NCBI RefSeq assembly: GCF_014694385.1
Contig: NZ_JAAOCA010000008.1
Coordinates: 62,001-126,000 of the forward strand
Length of the DNA stretch: 64,000 bases
Direction: 5' to 3'
DNA from: Pseudomonas typographi
GTDB taxonomy: Bacteria; Pseudomonadota; Gammaproteobacteria; Pseudomonadales; Pseudomonadaceae
Shown: positions 57,796 to 64,000 of the stretch, in pieces
How positions within the stretch are numbered: the stretch's first letter is position 1
How the letters are laid out: every line of letters begins with the position of its first letter
Program-made: the position numbers and the translations under genes
Notes under the pieces: generated by a model
Told to the model about the DNA's origin: nothing
The model's database searches: none
What the model saw: only the letters and a program-made list of their open reading frames with translations

Positions 57796-59205
57796 ATGCC
57801 CGCTTATGAACTGTTGATCGATGGCCAGTTGCACCCTGCGGAACATTATCTTGACGTGTACGACCCCGCCAGCGAGGCGTGGCTGGGGCGGGCCGCGCTA
57901 GCCAGCCCAGAGCAGGTCGAACAGGCCGTGGCCGCCGCGCACGCCGCCCAAGCGAGTTGGGCCGAAGACCCCGCGCTACGCCGCCACAGCTCGGCCCGGG
58001 CCGCCGCCCTGGTACGCGAGCACGCCGAGGCGCTGGCCGAGCTGGTGACCCGCGAACAAGGCAGGCCACTGCGTTTCACCACCCAGGAAGTGGCCGGGGT
58101 GGCCGCCACCTTCGACCATTACGCGGCGCTTGAGGTGCCGGCGGCAGAGGTGCTGCAAGAAGATGCCGAGCGTGTGGTGCGTGTGGTGCGCAAGCCCTTG
58201 GGCGTGGTGGCGGCGATCACCCCCTGGAACGTGCCGTTGATCCTCCTGGTACTAAAGATCGCGCCCGCGCTGCACGCCGGTAACACCGTGGTGGCCAAGC
58301 CCTCCGAACACACACCGCTGTCGACGCTGCTGCTGGCCAGCCTGCTCAAAGATGCATTCCCTGCCGGGGTGCTGAACGTCATTGCCGGTGCCGGCGAGGT
58401 GGGTGAACAACTGGTGCGCCAGCCCCAGGTGCGCCACATCACCTTCACCGGCAGCGTGGCCACGGGCAAACGCCTGTACGGCCAGGCCGCCGCCGACCTC
58501 AAGCGGCTCACCCTGGAACTGGGCGGCAACGACCCGGCGCTGGTACTCGACGATGCCCAGGTCCCGGCCATCGCCGAAGCGTTGTTCTGGGGCGCGTTCT
58601 GGAACAGCGGCCAGGTGTGCTTCGCGATCAAGCGCGTGTATGTGCATCAAAGCCTGTTCGAGCCGCTGCTGCAGGCGCTGGTGGAACGCGCCGAGCGGAC
58701 CGAGATCGGCCACGGCCTGAACCCAAACAGCGAACTGGGTCCGTTGACCACCGCCGCGCAGTTGCAACGCGTCGAAGCGCTGGTCGAAGACGCCCGCCGG
58801 CAGGGTGCCGAGGTTCACACCGGCGGCAGGCGGCTGGCCCGCCCGGGCTTTTTCTACCCGCCCACGCTGGTCAGCGGCGTCAACGCGGGGGTGGCATTGG
58901 TAGATGAAGAACAGTTTGGCCCGGTACTGCCGATTATTCCCTTCACCGACCTCGAAGACGCCATCGCCCAGGCCAATGCCAGCCCCTATGGGCTGGGCGC
59001 GTCGGTCTGGACCAGCGATCCGGCCCGTGGCGAAGCCGTCGCGGCGCGCTTGGCCAGTGGCCTGGCCTGGGTCAACCAGCACCTGCACATCCACCCGGGC
59101 GCGCCCAAGGGCGGGCAAAAATGGAGTGGCCTGGGTTACGAAGGCGGCGCACGCGGTTACGACGCCTTTAGCGAACTGCAAGTTGTGAACACCTTACGGC
59201 GTTGA
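57796..59205 (+). CDS. NAD(P)+-dependent aldehyde dehydrogenase
   Basis: A 469-residue enzyme. ITPWNVPLILLVLKIAPALHAGNTVVAKPSEHTP is the cofactor entry, catalytic Glu is in LTLELGGNDP, and catalytic Cys is in WNSGQVCFAIKRVYV. The C-terminal GGQKWSGLGYEGGARGY closes the fold. GAGGAG lies 8 bases before ATG 57796. It presumably takes the product of the preceding GMC oxidoreductase to an acid. Confidence 0.92.
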   Translation: MPAYELLIDGQLHPAEHYLDVYDPASEAWLGRAALASPEQVEQAVAAAHAAQASWAEDPALRRHSSARAAALVREHAEALAELVTREQGRPLRFTTQEVAGVAATFDHYAALEVPAAEVLQEDAERVVRVVRKPLGVVAAITPWNVPLILLVLKIAPALHAGNTVVAKPSEHTPLSTLLLASLLKDAFPAGVLNVIAGAGEVGEQLVRQPQVRHITFTGSVATGKRLYGQAAADLKRLTLELGGNDPALVLDDAQVPAIAEALFWGAFWNSGQVCFAIKRVYVHQSLFEPLLQALVERAERTEIGHGLNPNSELGPLTTAAQLQRVEALVEDARRQGAEVHTGGRRLARPGFFYPPTLVSGVNAGVALVDEEQFGPVLPIIPFTDLEDAIAQANASPYGLGASVWTSDPARGEAVAARLASGLAWVNQHLHIHPGAPKGGQKWSGLGYEGGARGYDAFSELQVVNTLRR

Positions 59206-59239
59206 CGCCGCACTCACTCATCGACTCGAGGAACACCCC

Positions 59240-60439
59240 ATGCGTGCCGGAAGCTGGCCATCGATAGCGCTCACATTGACCTTCGCCGTGCTGGTTGCGG
59301 CGTGCCATGGCAAGACCATCCTGTTGGTCGCCGACATCGCCCGCGATTTTGCGGTCAGCCCCGCCGAAGCCAGTTGGGTGGTCTCGGCGGTCGCATTGGT
59401 CGCCGCCCTGGCCTCGCCCTTGGTGAATTGGGGCGTGGCGCGCCTGGGCGAACGCCGCGCCATTGCCGCCGGTTTGGTGCTGGCAGCCGCCTGCAGCGCC
59501 CTGGCCAGCCGCAGCACTGCATTCGGCACACTGTTGGCGCTGCGTGTGGTAGAAGGCGCGGGCTACATCAGCGTGGTGTTAGCCGCCCTGGCCCTGCTGG
59601 TGCATACCACCGAAGGGCCGCGGCGTACCACCGCCCTGGCCTTCTGGTCAGTGGCCTCGCCGTTGGGCGGGGCGATTGCGATTTTCGCCGTTGCGCCCTA
59701 CGTGAACGGTGGCCCGGGCGCCTGGCGCATCGCCTTCAGTGGGCATGCCGTGGTGTTGCTGCTGTTGCTCTTGGCCACGCCTTGGCTGCCGGCCCGGAAC
59801 CTGGTCGCACCGCGCGAGCGCAAACCGCTGGCGCAGGTGTTCGCGCTGTACACCGAGCCGTCCTTGGTGCGCCTGGCACTGGCGCTGGGTGCGCCGCTGA
59901 CGGTGGCGTTGGGGCTAGTCACGCTCACCCCGGCGTACTTCATCAACACGTTGGGGGTTGCCCCGGCCACGATTGGCTTGATCTCCACGGTGGGCATCCT
60001 GAGCAGCGTGCTGGCGGGCCTGCTGGCCGGTTTCATACTCAACCTGCGCCGTGTGGGGCCGGTGGCGGTGGTGGGCGGCGCGGTGCTTGGGGTGGCCCTG
60101 GAGGTACTGACGTTCGTGCCTGGCGTCGGGGCGAACCTGGCGGTGGCGGCGAAAATCGGCCAGGGCTTCTTCGGCAGCTTCGTCATTGCCTGGATCTTCA
60201 CCCGCATCCCGCAGATGAGCCGGCACGGGGACGTGATGGGCGCCGGTGGCATTGCCGAACAGGCCCTATACCTGTCGATGTTCCTCGGCCCGGTGCTGCT
60301 GTTCCCGCTGTTCACACTGCCGTCGCGCCTGCCATTGCTGGCCGTGCTGGTGGTGGCCGGCCTGCTGCCCTTGCTGCTGGTGCCGCTGGGGCTGCGTAAA
60401 GCGGTACAAACGCCAACGCAAGCGCCCAGCCAGGCCTGA
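59240..60439 (+). CDS. Major facilitator superfamily transporter
   Basis: A 399-residue membrane protein with twelve predicted spans. The loop-2 motif is VARLGERRAIAAG, a degenerate MFS motif A. It is last in the operon started by the second TonB receptor and ends convergently with the aldolase-like gene. Direction of transport (uptake of substrate from periplasm or export of product) is not determinable. Confidence 0.87.
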   Translation: MRAGSWPSIALTLTFAVLVAACHGKTILLVADIARDFAVSPAEASWVVSAVALVAALASPLVNWGVARLGERRAIAAGLVLAAACSALASRSTAFGTLLALRVVEGAGYISVVLAALALLVHTTEGPRRTTALAFWSVASPLGGAIAIFAVAPYVNGGPGAWRIAFSGHAVVLLLLLLATPWLPARNLVAPRERKPLAQVFALYTEPSLVRLALALGAPLTVALGLVTLTPAYFINTLGVAPATIGLISTVGILSSVLAGLLAGFILNLRRVGPVAVVGGAVLGVALEVLTFVPGVGANLAVAAKIGQGFFGSFVIAWIFTRIPQMSRHGDVMGAGGIAEQALYLSMFLGPVLLFPLFTLPSRLPLLAVLVVAGLLPLLLVPLGLRKAVQTPTQAPSQA

Positions 60440-60444
60440 ACAGT

Positions 60445-60470
60445 ACGAAGCCCTGCAAGGAGGGCTTCGT
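60445..60470. terminator. Hairpin between convergent MFS and aldolase-like genes
   Basis: ACGAAGCCCT pairs with AGGGCTTCGT around a six-base loop. No T-run on either side, so termination efficiency is uncertain. Confidence 0.55.
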
Positions 60471-60487
60471 GTCAGCGACCGCGCAGG

Positions 60488-61222
60488 TTATGCGGCTGCC
60501 TCCAGCAACTTTTGGCCCTCGGCCCACAGCCCGGTCATCTTCCATTGCTGCTCCAGCACGCCGGGGCCAAATTCCTTGGAACCGCCCAAGGGTTCGGCCA
60601 GGCCTTGGAAATAAGCGCCCTCCTCGATCAGCAGGATCAACTTGGCCACCTGCAGGATGCTGTGCCCCCAGAATGTCGCGCCGCCGTTGGCCTCCAGAAT
60701 GGCTGGCGTGTGGGGGTTCTCCTGGATGCGCTCGACGATGAAATGCTGCTCTGGCTGGCGACGGTCTACGTACAGCGGCAGTTCACGGGCCAGGGTCACC
60801 CGTTGCGAGGCGGCGTAACGGATGGGCAGTACCCGATGGGCGCTGGCCCAGCCGCCCAGGTAGGGGGTGTGCACATGGCTGACGATATTAACCTGCGAGC
60901 ATTGCTGGAAAACGGCCGCGTAGCGCTGGCCGTTCCCTCCCGCCTTACGGCCGCTGAGCGGGGAGCCATTGTCGGCGGTTTCGTCCAGCACCACCTCGCC
61001 GCTGTAGCTGGCGACAACAGCGCCAATGGTCGTGTCCTCGGCCCAGGGGCTCGGCGCGTGAAGTGCCAGCACCAGGTCGGTGTCGGGCACCCGCACGTAG
61101 GCTTGGAAGGTGTTGGTGGCGGTCAAGGTGCGGGTGTTGCTGAGCACGCTGAAGGCCTTGGCGAAATCGCGTTTGGCCTGGTCAACCTGGGCAAGCAGCG
61201 TAGGGGTAAGGCGGCTGGTCAT
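60488..61222 (-). CDS. Class II aldolase/adducin-family protein
   Basis: A 244-residue protein. Zn-site His residues appear in IVSHVHTPYLGGWA, the family glycine-rich segment is SGEVVLDETADNGSPLS, and a third His may be in FWGHSILQ. ATG 61222 has GAAGGAGA upstream; the 61258 extension is Arg-rich and unlikely. Family members cleave or epimerise sugar phosphates and related hydroxy-carbonyls. Its own sigma-54 promoter shows it belongs to the locus; a role in breaking down the carbon part after desulfurisation is inference. Confidence 0.85.
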   Translation of the reverse strand: MTSRLTPTLLAQVDQAKRDFAKAFSVLSNTRTLTATNTFQAYVRVPDTDLVLALHAPSPWAEDTTIGAVVASYSGEVVLDETADNGSPLSGRKAGGNGQRYAAVFQQCSQVNIVSHVHTPYLGGWASAHRVLPIRYAASQRVTLARELPLYVDRRQPEQHFIVERIQENPHTPAILEANGGATFWGHSILQVAKLILLIEEGAYFQGLAEPLGGSKEFGPGVLEQQWKMTGLWAEGQKLLEAAA

Positions 61223-61277
61223 GCGGCGTCTCCTTCGAATGGGTTCGTACCCATGCAAGCATGGATAAGCAGCACAG

Positions 61278-61293
61278 AGCAGGAGTTGTGCCA
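61278..61293 (-). promoter_or_regulatory. Sigma-54 promoter of the aldolase-like gene
   Basis: On the minus strand TGGCACAACTCCTGCT has GG at 61292-61291 and GC at 61280-61279 with ten bases between. TGGCAC is a perfect -24 block. The gene start is about 45 bases past the expected start point. Confidence 0.7.
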
Positions 61294-61383
61294 GCTATAA
61301 ACTAGCTTATAAAACAATGGCTTGCTGCGCCTTTGAGGCCAACACGGCCTATTGCGAAGCTAGGCTGCTGCCGCTACAGCAGG

Positions 61384-61416
61384 GGTTGCTGGCCATGTGT
61401 TGCTCAGCCAGCAACC
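61384..61416. promoter_or_regulatory. Inverted repeat between the divergent sigma-54 promoters, probable activator site
   Basis: GGTTGCTGGC and its exact complement GCCAGCAACC flank a 13-base spacer. It lies 63-95 bases from the monooxygenase -24 element and 92-124 bases from the aldolase -24 element, enhancer distance for both. Confidence 0.6.
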
Positions 61417-61477
61417 GGCGCCCCGTGGAGGCGGCCCATACTGCCGCAAGCCTTTAAGGCCGGGCGTTAGCGGTTTT

Positions 61478-61493
61478 GGGCACACGACTTGCT
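61478..61493 (+). promoter_or_regulatory. Sigma-54 promoter of the monooxygenase operon
   Basis: gGGCACACGACTTGCTC has GG at 61479-61480 and GC at 61491-61492 with ten bases between and a perfect TTGCT. The gene starts about 50 bases past the expected start point. Confidence 0.75.
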
Positions 61494-61554
61494 CAGCTAA
61501 CGGTATTGCTTGGGCGGCCTTCGCCCGGCCATCGCAGACTGCTGGAGGACGATC

Positions 61555-62721
61555 ATGAGTACCGAGTTTTTCTGGCGCTTACCCTTGGGAAGCGACGGGC
61601 CGTACCTGGCCACCGACAAGAACAACCGCGGCGCAGCGTTTCACCAGCCTGGGCATATTGCCCCCGGCCGCTTGCCCAACGGCGAGCCGGACGGCTTCAC
61701 GTATATCGACTACATTGCCCAAGTTGCCAAGGCTGCCGAAATCGCAGGCTTCGAAGGGGCGCTGTTGCCCACCGGGCCAGAGCCCTGGATCGCTGCCGCG
61801 GCACTGGCCCGCGAAACCCGGCGGATCAAGTTCTTGATCGCGTTCCAGGCCACCTGGACACTGCCGGCCTATGCGGCGCAACAGGCGGCGATATTGCAGC
61901 AACTGAGCCATGGCCGGCTCGACTGGAACATCATCACCGGCGGCAACCCGGCCGCCCAGCGCGCCCAGGGCGACTTTCTCGACCACGACAAGCGCTACCA
62001 ACGCACTGGCGAATTCCTCGACATCATCGATGGGCTGTGGCGCCATGAGCGTTTCAGTTACCAGGGCGAGATCTACCAACTGGAAAACGGCGGGCTGCCG
62101 CCCAGCCTTCGCCACGAACGCAAGCCGGGGGTGTACTTCTCGGGGTTCTCCGAGGCCGCCCTGGATGTGGCGGCGCGGCACGCCGACGTGTACCTGAACT
62201 GGGCTGAACCGGTAGAAAAACTGCGCCCGCACATCGAGCGCGTGCGCGAGCTGGCCGATAAGCAAGGGCGCCAGGTGCGGTTCGGCATCCGCATCGACCT
62301 GTTTGCCCGGGAAACCGAAGAAGCCGCCTGGGGCGAGCTGCGCCGGCAATACGAACGCATCGATGCACAAACCAGCGCGTCGATCCAGCATTTCGCCAGC
62401 GGCTCCGATTCGGTGGGTGCCGCACGGCAAACCGCATACCACCGGGGCGTGGAGCGTTTCGAAGACCTGATCATCGCGCCCAACCTCTGGGCGGGTTTCG
62501 GCAAGGCCAAGCCTGGCCCGACCATCGGCTTGGTCGGCAGCCACCAGAACGTTGCCGAGCGCCTTGCCGAATACCGCGACGCCGGTTTTTCGACCTTCAT
62601 CCTGGCCGGCAACCCCCACCTGGAAGAAGCGCTGCGCATCGGCCAGGAGGTGCTACCGCTGGTCCATGGCCGTGACCGTTCGCACGCACACACCCCCTTG
62701 GCGCTGCAACGCGGCGCCTGA
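61555..62721 (+). CDS. SsuD-like FMNH2-dependent monooxygenase (luciferase-like)
   Basis: A 388-residue luciferase-like enzyme. The fold is set by FFWRLPLGSDGPYLAT, IKFLIAFQATWTLPAYAAQQAAILQQLS, VYFSGFSEAALDVAA, RFGIRIDLFARETEEAAW, LIIAPNLWAGFG and FILAGNPHLEEALRIG, all aligned with alkanesulfonate monooxygenase SsuD. The segment matching the SsuD Cys54 loop (TGRSCEDAW) is shortened here to TGPEPWIAA, so that Cys is absent. Strong TGGAGGA site before ATG 61555. It would cleave a C-S bond of a sulfonate using FMNH2 from a reductase that is not in the window. Confidence 0.88.
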   Translation: MSTEFFWRLPLGSDGPYLATDKNNRGAAFHQPGHIAPGRLPNGEPDGFTYIDYIAQVAKAAEIAGFEGALLPTGPEPWIAAAALARETRRIKFLIAFQATWTLPAYAAQQAAILQQLSHGRLDWNIITGGNPAAQRAQGDFLDHDKRYQRTGEFLDIIDGLWRHERFSYQGEIYQLENGGLPPSLRHERKPGVYFSGFSEAALDVAARHADVYLNWAEPVEKLRPHIERVRELADKQGRQVRFGIRIDLFARETEEAAWGELRRQYERIDAQTSASIQHFASGSDSVGAARQTAYHRGVERFEDLIIAPNLWAGFGKAKPGPTIGLVGSHQNVAERLAEYRDAGFSTFILAGNPHLEEALRIGQEVLPLVHGRDRSHAHTPLALQRGA

Positions 62722-62740
62722 ACCTTCAAGGAGCTTCCCC

Positions 62741-63793
62741 ATGAGTCAACCGCTCGATACGCTCTGGTACACCCGTTGCCCGGTACCCACCGGCCTCGGC
62801 ATCGCCGTACAAAAAGGCTGGCTGGAGCAGTCGCTGAGTCACCAGGGCACTCTCATCAACTCGTTGCGCGATTCGGCCGACCAGGCGGTGCGTGAATCGC
62901 ATTTCGACCATAGCCTGCAGAATTCGGTGCGCCACGGCGGCAGCATCCCGGCCGTATGGGCGCGTGCCAGCGGCCGCCAAACACGGGTAATCGGCTTGTC
63001 GTGGGCCGACGAAGTGCAGTTGATCCTGACCCGCCCCGACACCGGCATCCGCGAGGTAAAAGACCTCAAGGGGCGCCGCTTCGGCGTGCCGGACTGGGCC
63101 CAGGCACAGATCGACTTCACCCGTGCCCAAGCCATCCGCGGCCTTGAAAACGCGCTAAAGCTCGAAGGCCTGGAAGTCAAGGATGTGGAACTGGTGAACT
63201 ACCACCACGGTGGCACCTTCAGCGACACCGCGCCCGCCGAAACCGCCGGCGTTAGCGCCTTCAGCCCGCGCCGCGCCGGTGGCCAGAATGGCGAGCTGAC
63301 CGGGCTGCTGCGCGGTGAGGTGGATGCGATTTTCCTAAAGGGTGCCCATGCTGTGCAATTGGCTCACCAATTCGGCTTGCACACGGTGATCGACACCGGC
63401 TCGCACCCGGACCCGTTGATTCGCTCGAACAACGGCACGCCACGCACGCTCACCGTCGACCAGCACCTGCTCGACCATCACTTCGATGCGGCGGTGGCGA
63501 TTTTGGCCGCTGTGCAGCAGGCTGAACAATGGGCCTGGGCGCACCCGGAAGACACCCGCCGCTACCTGGCGCGTGAGGCCAACAGCAGTGAATACTGGGT
63601 GATCCAAGCTTACGGCGAAGACGCCCATCAGCGCCTGCGCACCCAATTGGAACCGCGCTCGATCGAGGCCCTGCAGGACTTCACCCACTTCCTGCACCGC
63701 TGGGGCTTCACCCCGGGGCCGGTGGCGGTAAATGATTGGATCGACCCGCGCCCGCTCGAAGCGTTGCAAAGCGCCGCCGCCCGCGCCAGTTAG
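62741..63793 (+). CDS. DszB-like sulfinate desulfinase candidate (periplasmic-binding-protein fold)
   Basis: A 350-residue protein of NMT1/SsuA fold but with no signal peptide, hence cytosolic. It begins PLDTLWYTRCPVPTGLG, which aligns with the DszB segment SNCPVPNALL holding the catalytic Cys27. Downstream, H54 and R64 keep the spacing of ten residues seen between His60 and Arg70 of DszB, and RHGGSIP matches DszB RFGGEIP. DszB hydrolyses aryl sulfinate to sulfite. AAGGAG lies 9 bases before ATG 62741. It is 19 bases after the monooxygenase gene. DszB details are from memory; substrate unknown. An alternative is a soluble binding-protein relative without enzyme activity. Confidence 0.78.
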   Translation: MSQPLDTLWYTRCPVPTGLGIAVQKGWLEQSLSHQGTLINSLRDSADQAVRESHFDHSLQNSVRHGGSIPAVWARASGRQTRVIGLSWADEVQLILTRPDTGIREVKDLKGRRFGVPDWAQAQIDFTRAQAIRGLENALKLEGLEVKDVELVNYHHGGTFSDTAPAETAGVSAFSPRRAGGQNGELTGLLRGEVDAIFLKGAHAVQLAHQFGLHTVIDTGSHPDPLIRSNNGTPRTLTVDQHLLDHHFDAAVAILAAVQQAEQWAWAHPEDTRRYLAREANSSEYWVIQAYGEDAHQRLRTQLEPRSIEALQDFTHFLHRWGFTPGPVAVNDWIDPRPLEALQSAAARAS

Positions 63794-63824
63794 TGAAGGG
63801 TTGAACACCCTACACTCACCGAAA

Positions 63825-63845
63825 GCCCCCGGCCCATCCGGGGGC
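63825..63845 (+). terminator. Hairpin between the two DszB-like genes
   Basis: GCCCCCGG pairs with CCGGGGGC around a five-base loop with no following T-run. It may attenuate or stabilise rather than end the transcript. Confidence 0.45.
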
Positions 63846-63879
63846 CGCCCCGCCGATCGCGAGAGGAATTTTGCCCGCA

Positions 63880-64000
63880 ATGAACACCCCGCTCGATACC
63901 CTCTGGTACACCCATAGCCCGGTGCCCACGGGGCTTGGTATTGCCGTCGAATCCGGCCGCTTGGCCGAAGCGTTCCGCCCTTACGGCACGCGCATCCAAG
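63880..64000 (+). CDS. Second DszB-like protein, Ser in place of Cys, cut by the window end
   Basis: Forty residues are visible: MNTPLDTLWYTHSPVPTGLG onward, near-identical in its first 20 residues to the preceding gene, but with Ser13 where that protein has Cys13. It therefore lacks the nucleophile used by DszB and might serve as a binding protein or regulator. ATG 63880 has AGAGGA 12 bases upstream; TTG 63871 in frame has the site too close. The frame continues past 64000. Confidence 0.75.
   Translation, partial: MNTPLDTLWYTHSPVPTGLGIAVESGRLAEAFRPYGTRIQ

Larger units (their letters stand above)
61223..61554. other. Divergent control region with two sigma-54 promoters and a shared inverted repeat
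   Basis: This 332-base region separates the aldolase-like and monooxygenase genes. It carries opposed -24/-12 elements at 61278-61293 and 61478-61493 and a 10-bp-arm inverted repeat between them. No gene is seen. Confidence 0.65.

Overview
The window is high-GC, gene-dense DNA whose gene order points to a fluorescent pseudomonad of the Pseudomonas putida type. The blocks that suggest this are dcd / apbC / metG / rnfB / nth, motY / argG next to pyrC / rnt, bfd / bfr / grxD, argF / ybaK / glpFK, and a lipoprotein acylase that reads like QuiP. The assignment rests on recognised gene order and protein content; no database search was possible.

Layout. 1-2.3 kb: the 3' part of a nitrate-sensing ANTAR antiterminator and an SfnB/DszC-like flavin oxidoreductase. 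2.3-11.7 kb: an ATP-dependent DNA ligase, then a complete arginine/ornithine-type ABC transporter (aotJQMOP order), then an Lhr-type helicase overlapping a PdeM-type phosphoesterase. Ligase, helicase and PdeM normally sit together as a repair cluster; here the transporter separates them and no exonuclease partner is visible. 12-18.7 kb: core genes (dcd, cold-shock protein, apbC, metG, a stand-alone rnfB, nth). 18.7-20.5 kb: a short inverted-repeat element, an orphan response regulator and a two-helix membrane protein. 20.5-31.4 kb: argG, motY, pyrC-rnt, the iron-storage group with Fur-like promoters, argF with an overlapping ABC ATPase, phzF-like and ybaK. 31.6-35 kb: glpF-glpK, then a scarred segment (small lipoprotein, AraC relic, tRNA-Ser). 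35-48.7 kb: crotonase, PlsC-like, CorA, glutamine amidotransferase, a transglutaminase / alpha-E / ATP-grasp operon, rraB, quiP, alkB and small conserved proteins.

The most notable part is 48.9-64.0 kb. An SfnR-like sigma-54 activator gene is followed by two TonB-dependent receptors, an SsuA-like periplasmic binding protein, a GMC oxidoreductase, an aldehyde dehydrogenase, an MFS transporter, a class II aldolase-like protein, an SsuD-like flavin monooxygenase, and two tandem DszB-like proteins (the second cut by the window end). Four sequences with -24/-12 geometry (GG-N10-GC) precede the four transcription units. A 10-bp-arm inverted repeat lies between the divergent aldolase and monooxygenase promoters, and a 13-bp-arm palindrome lies upstream of the first receptor promoter. 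The first DszB-like protein keeps the Cys/His/Arg set of the sulfinate desulfinase DszB; the second has Ser in place of the Cys. I read this as a sigma-54-controlled locus for taking up an organosulfur compound, releasing its sulfur and oxidising the carbon remnant. The substrate is unknown, and neither an FMN reductase nor an ABC permease is present in the window.
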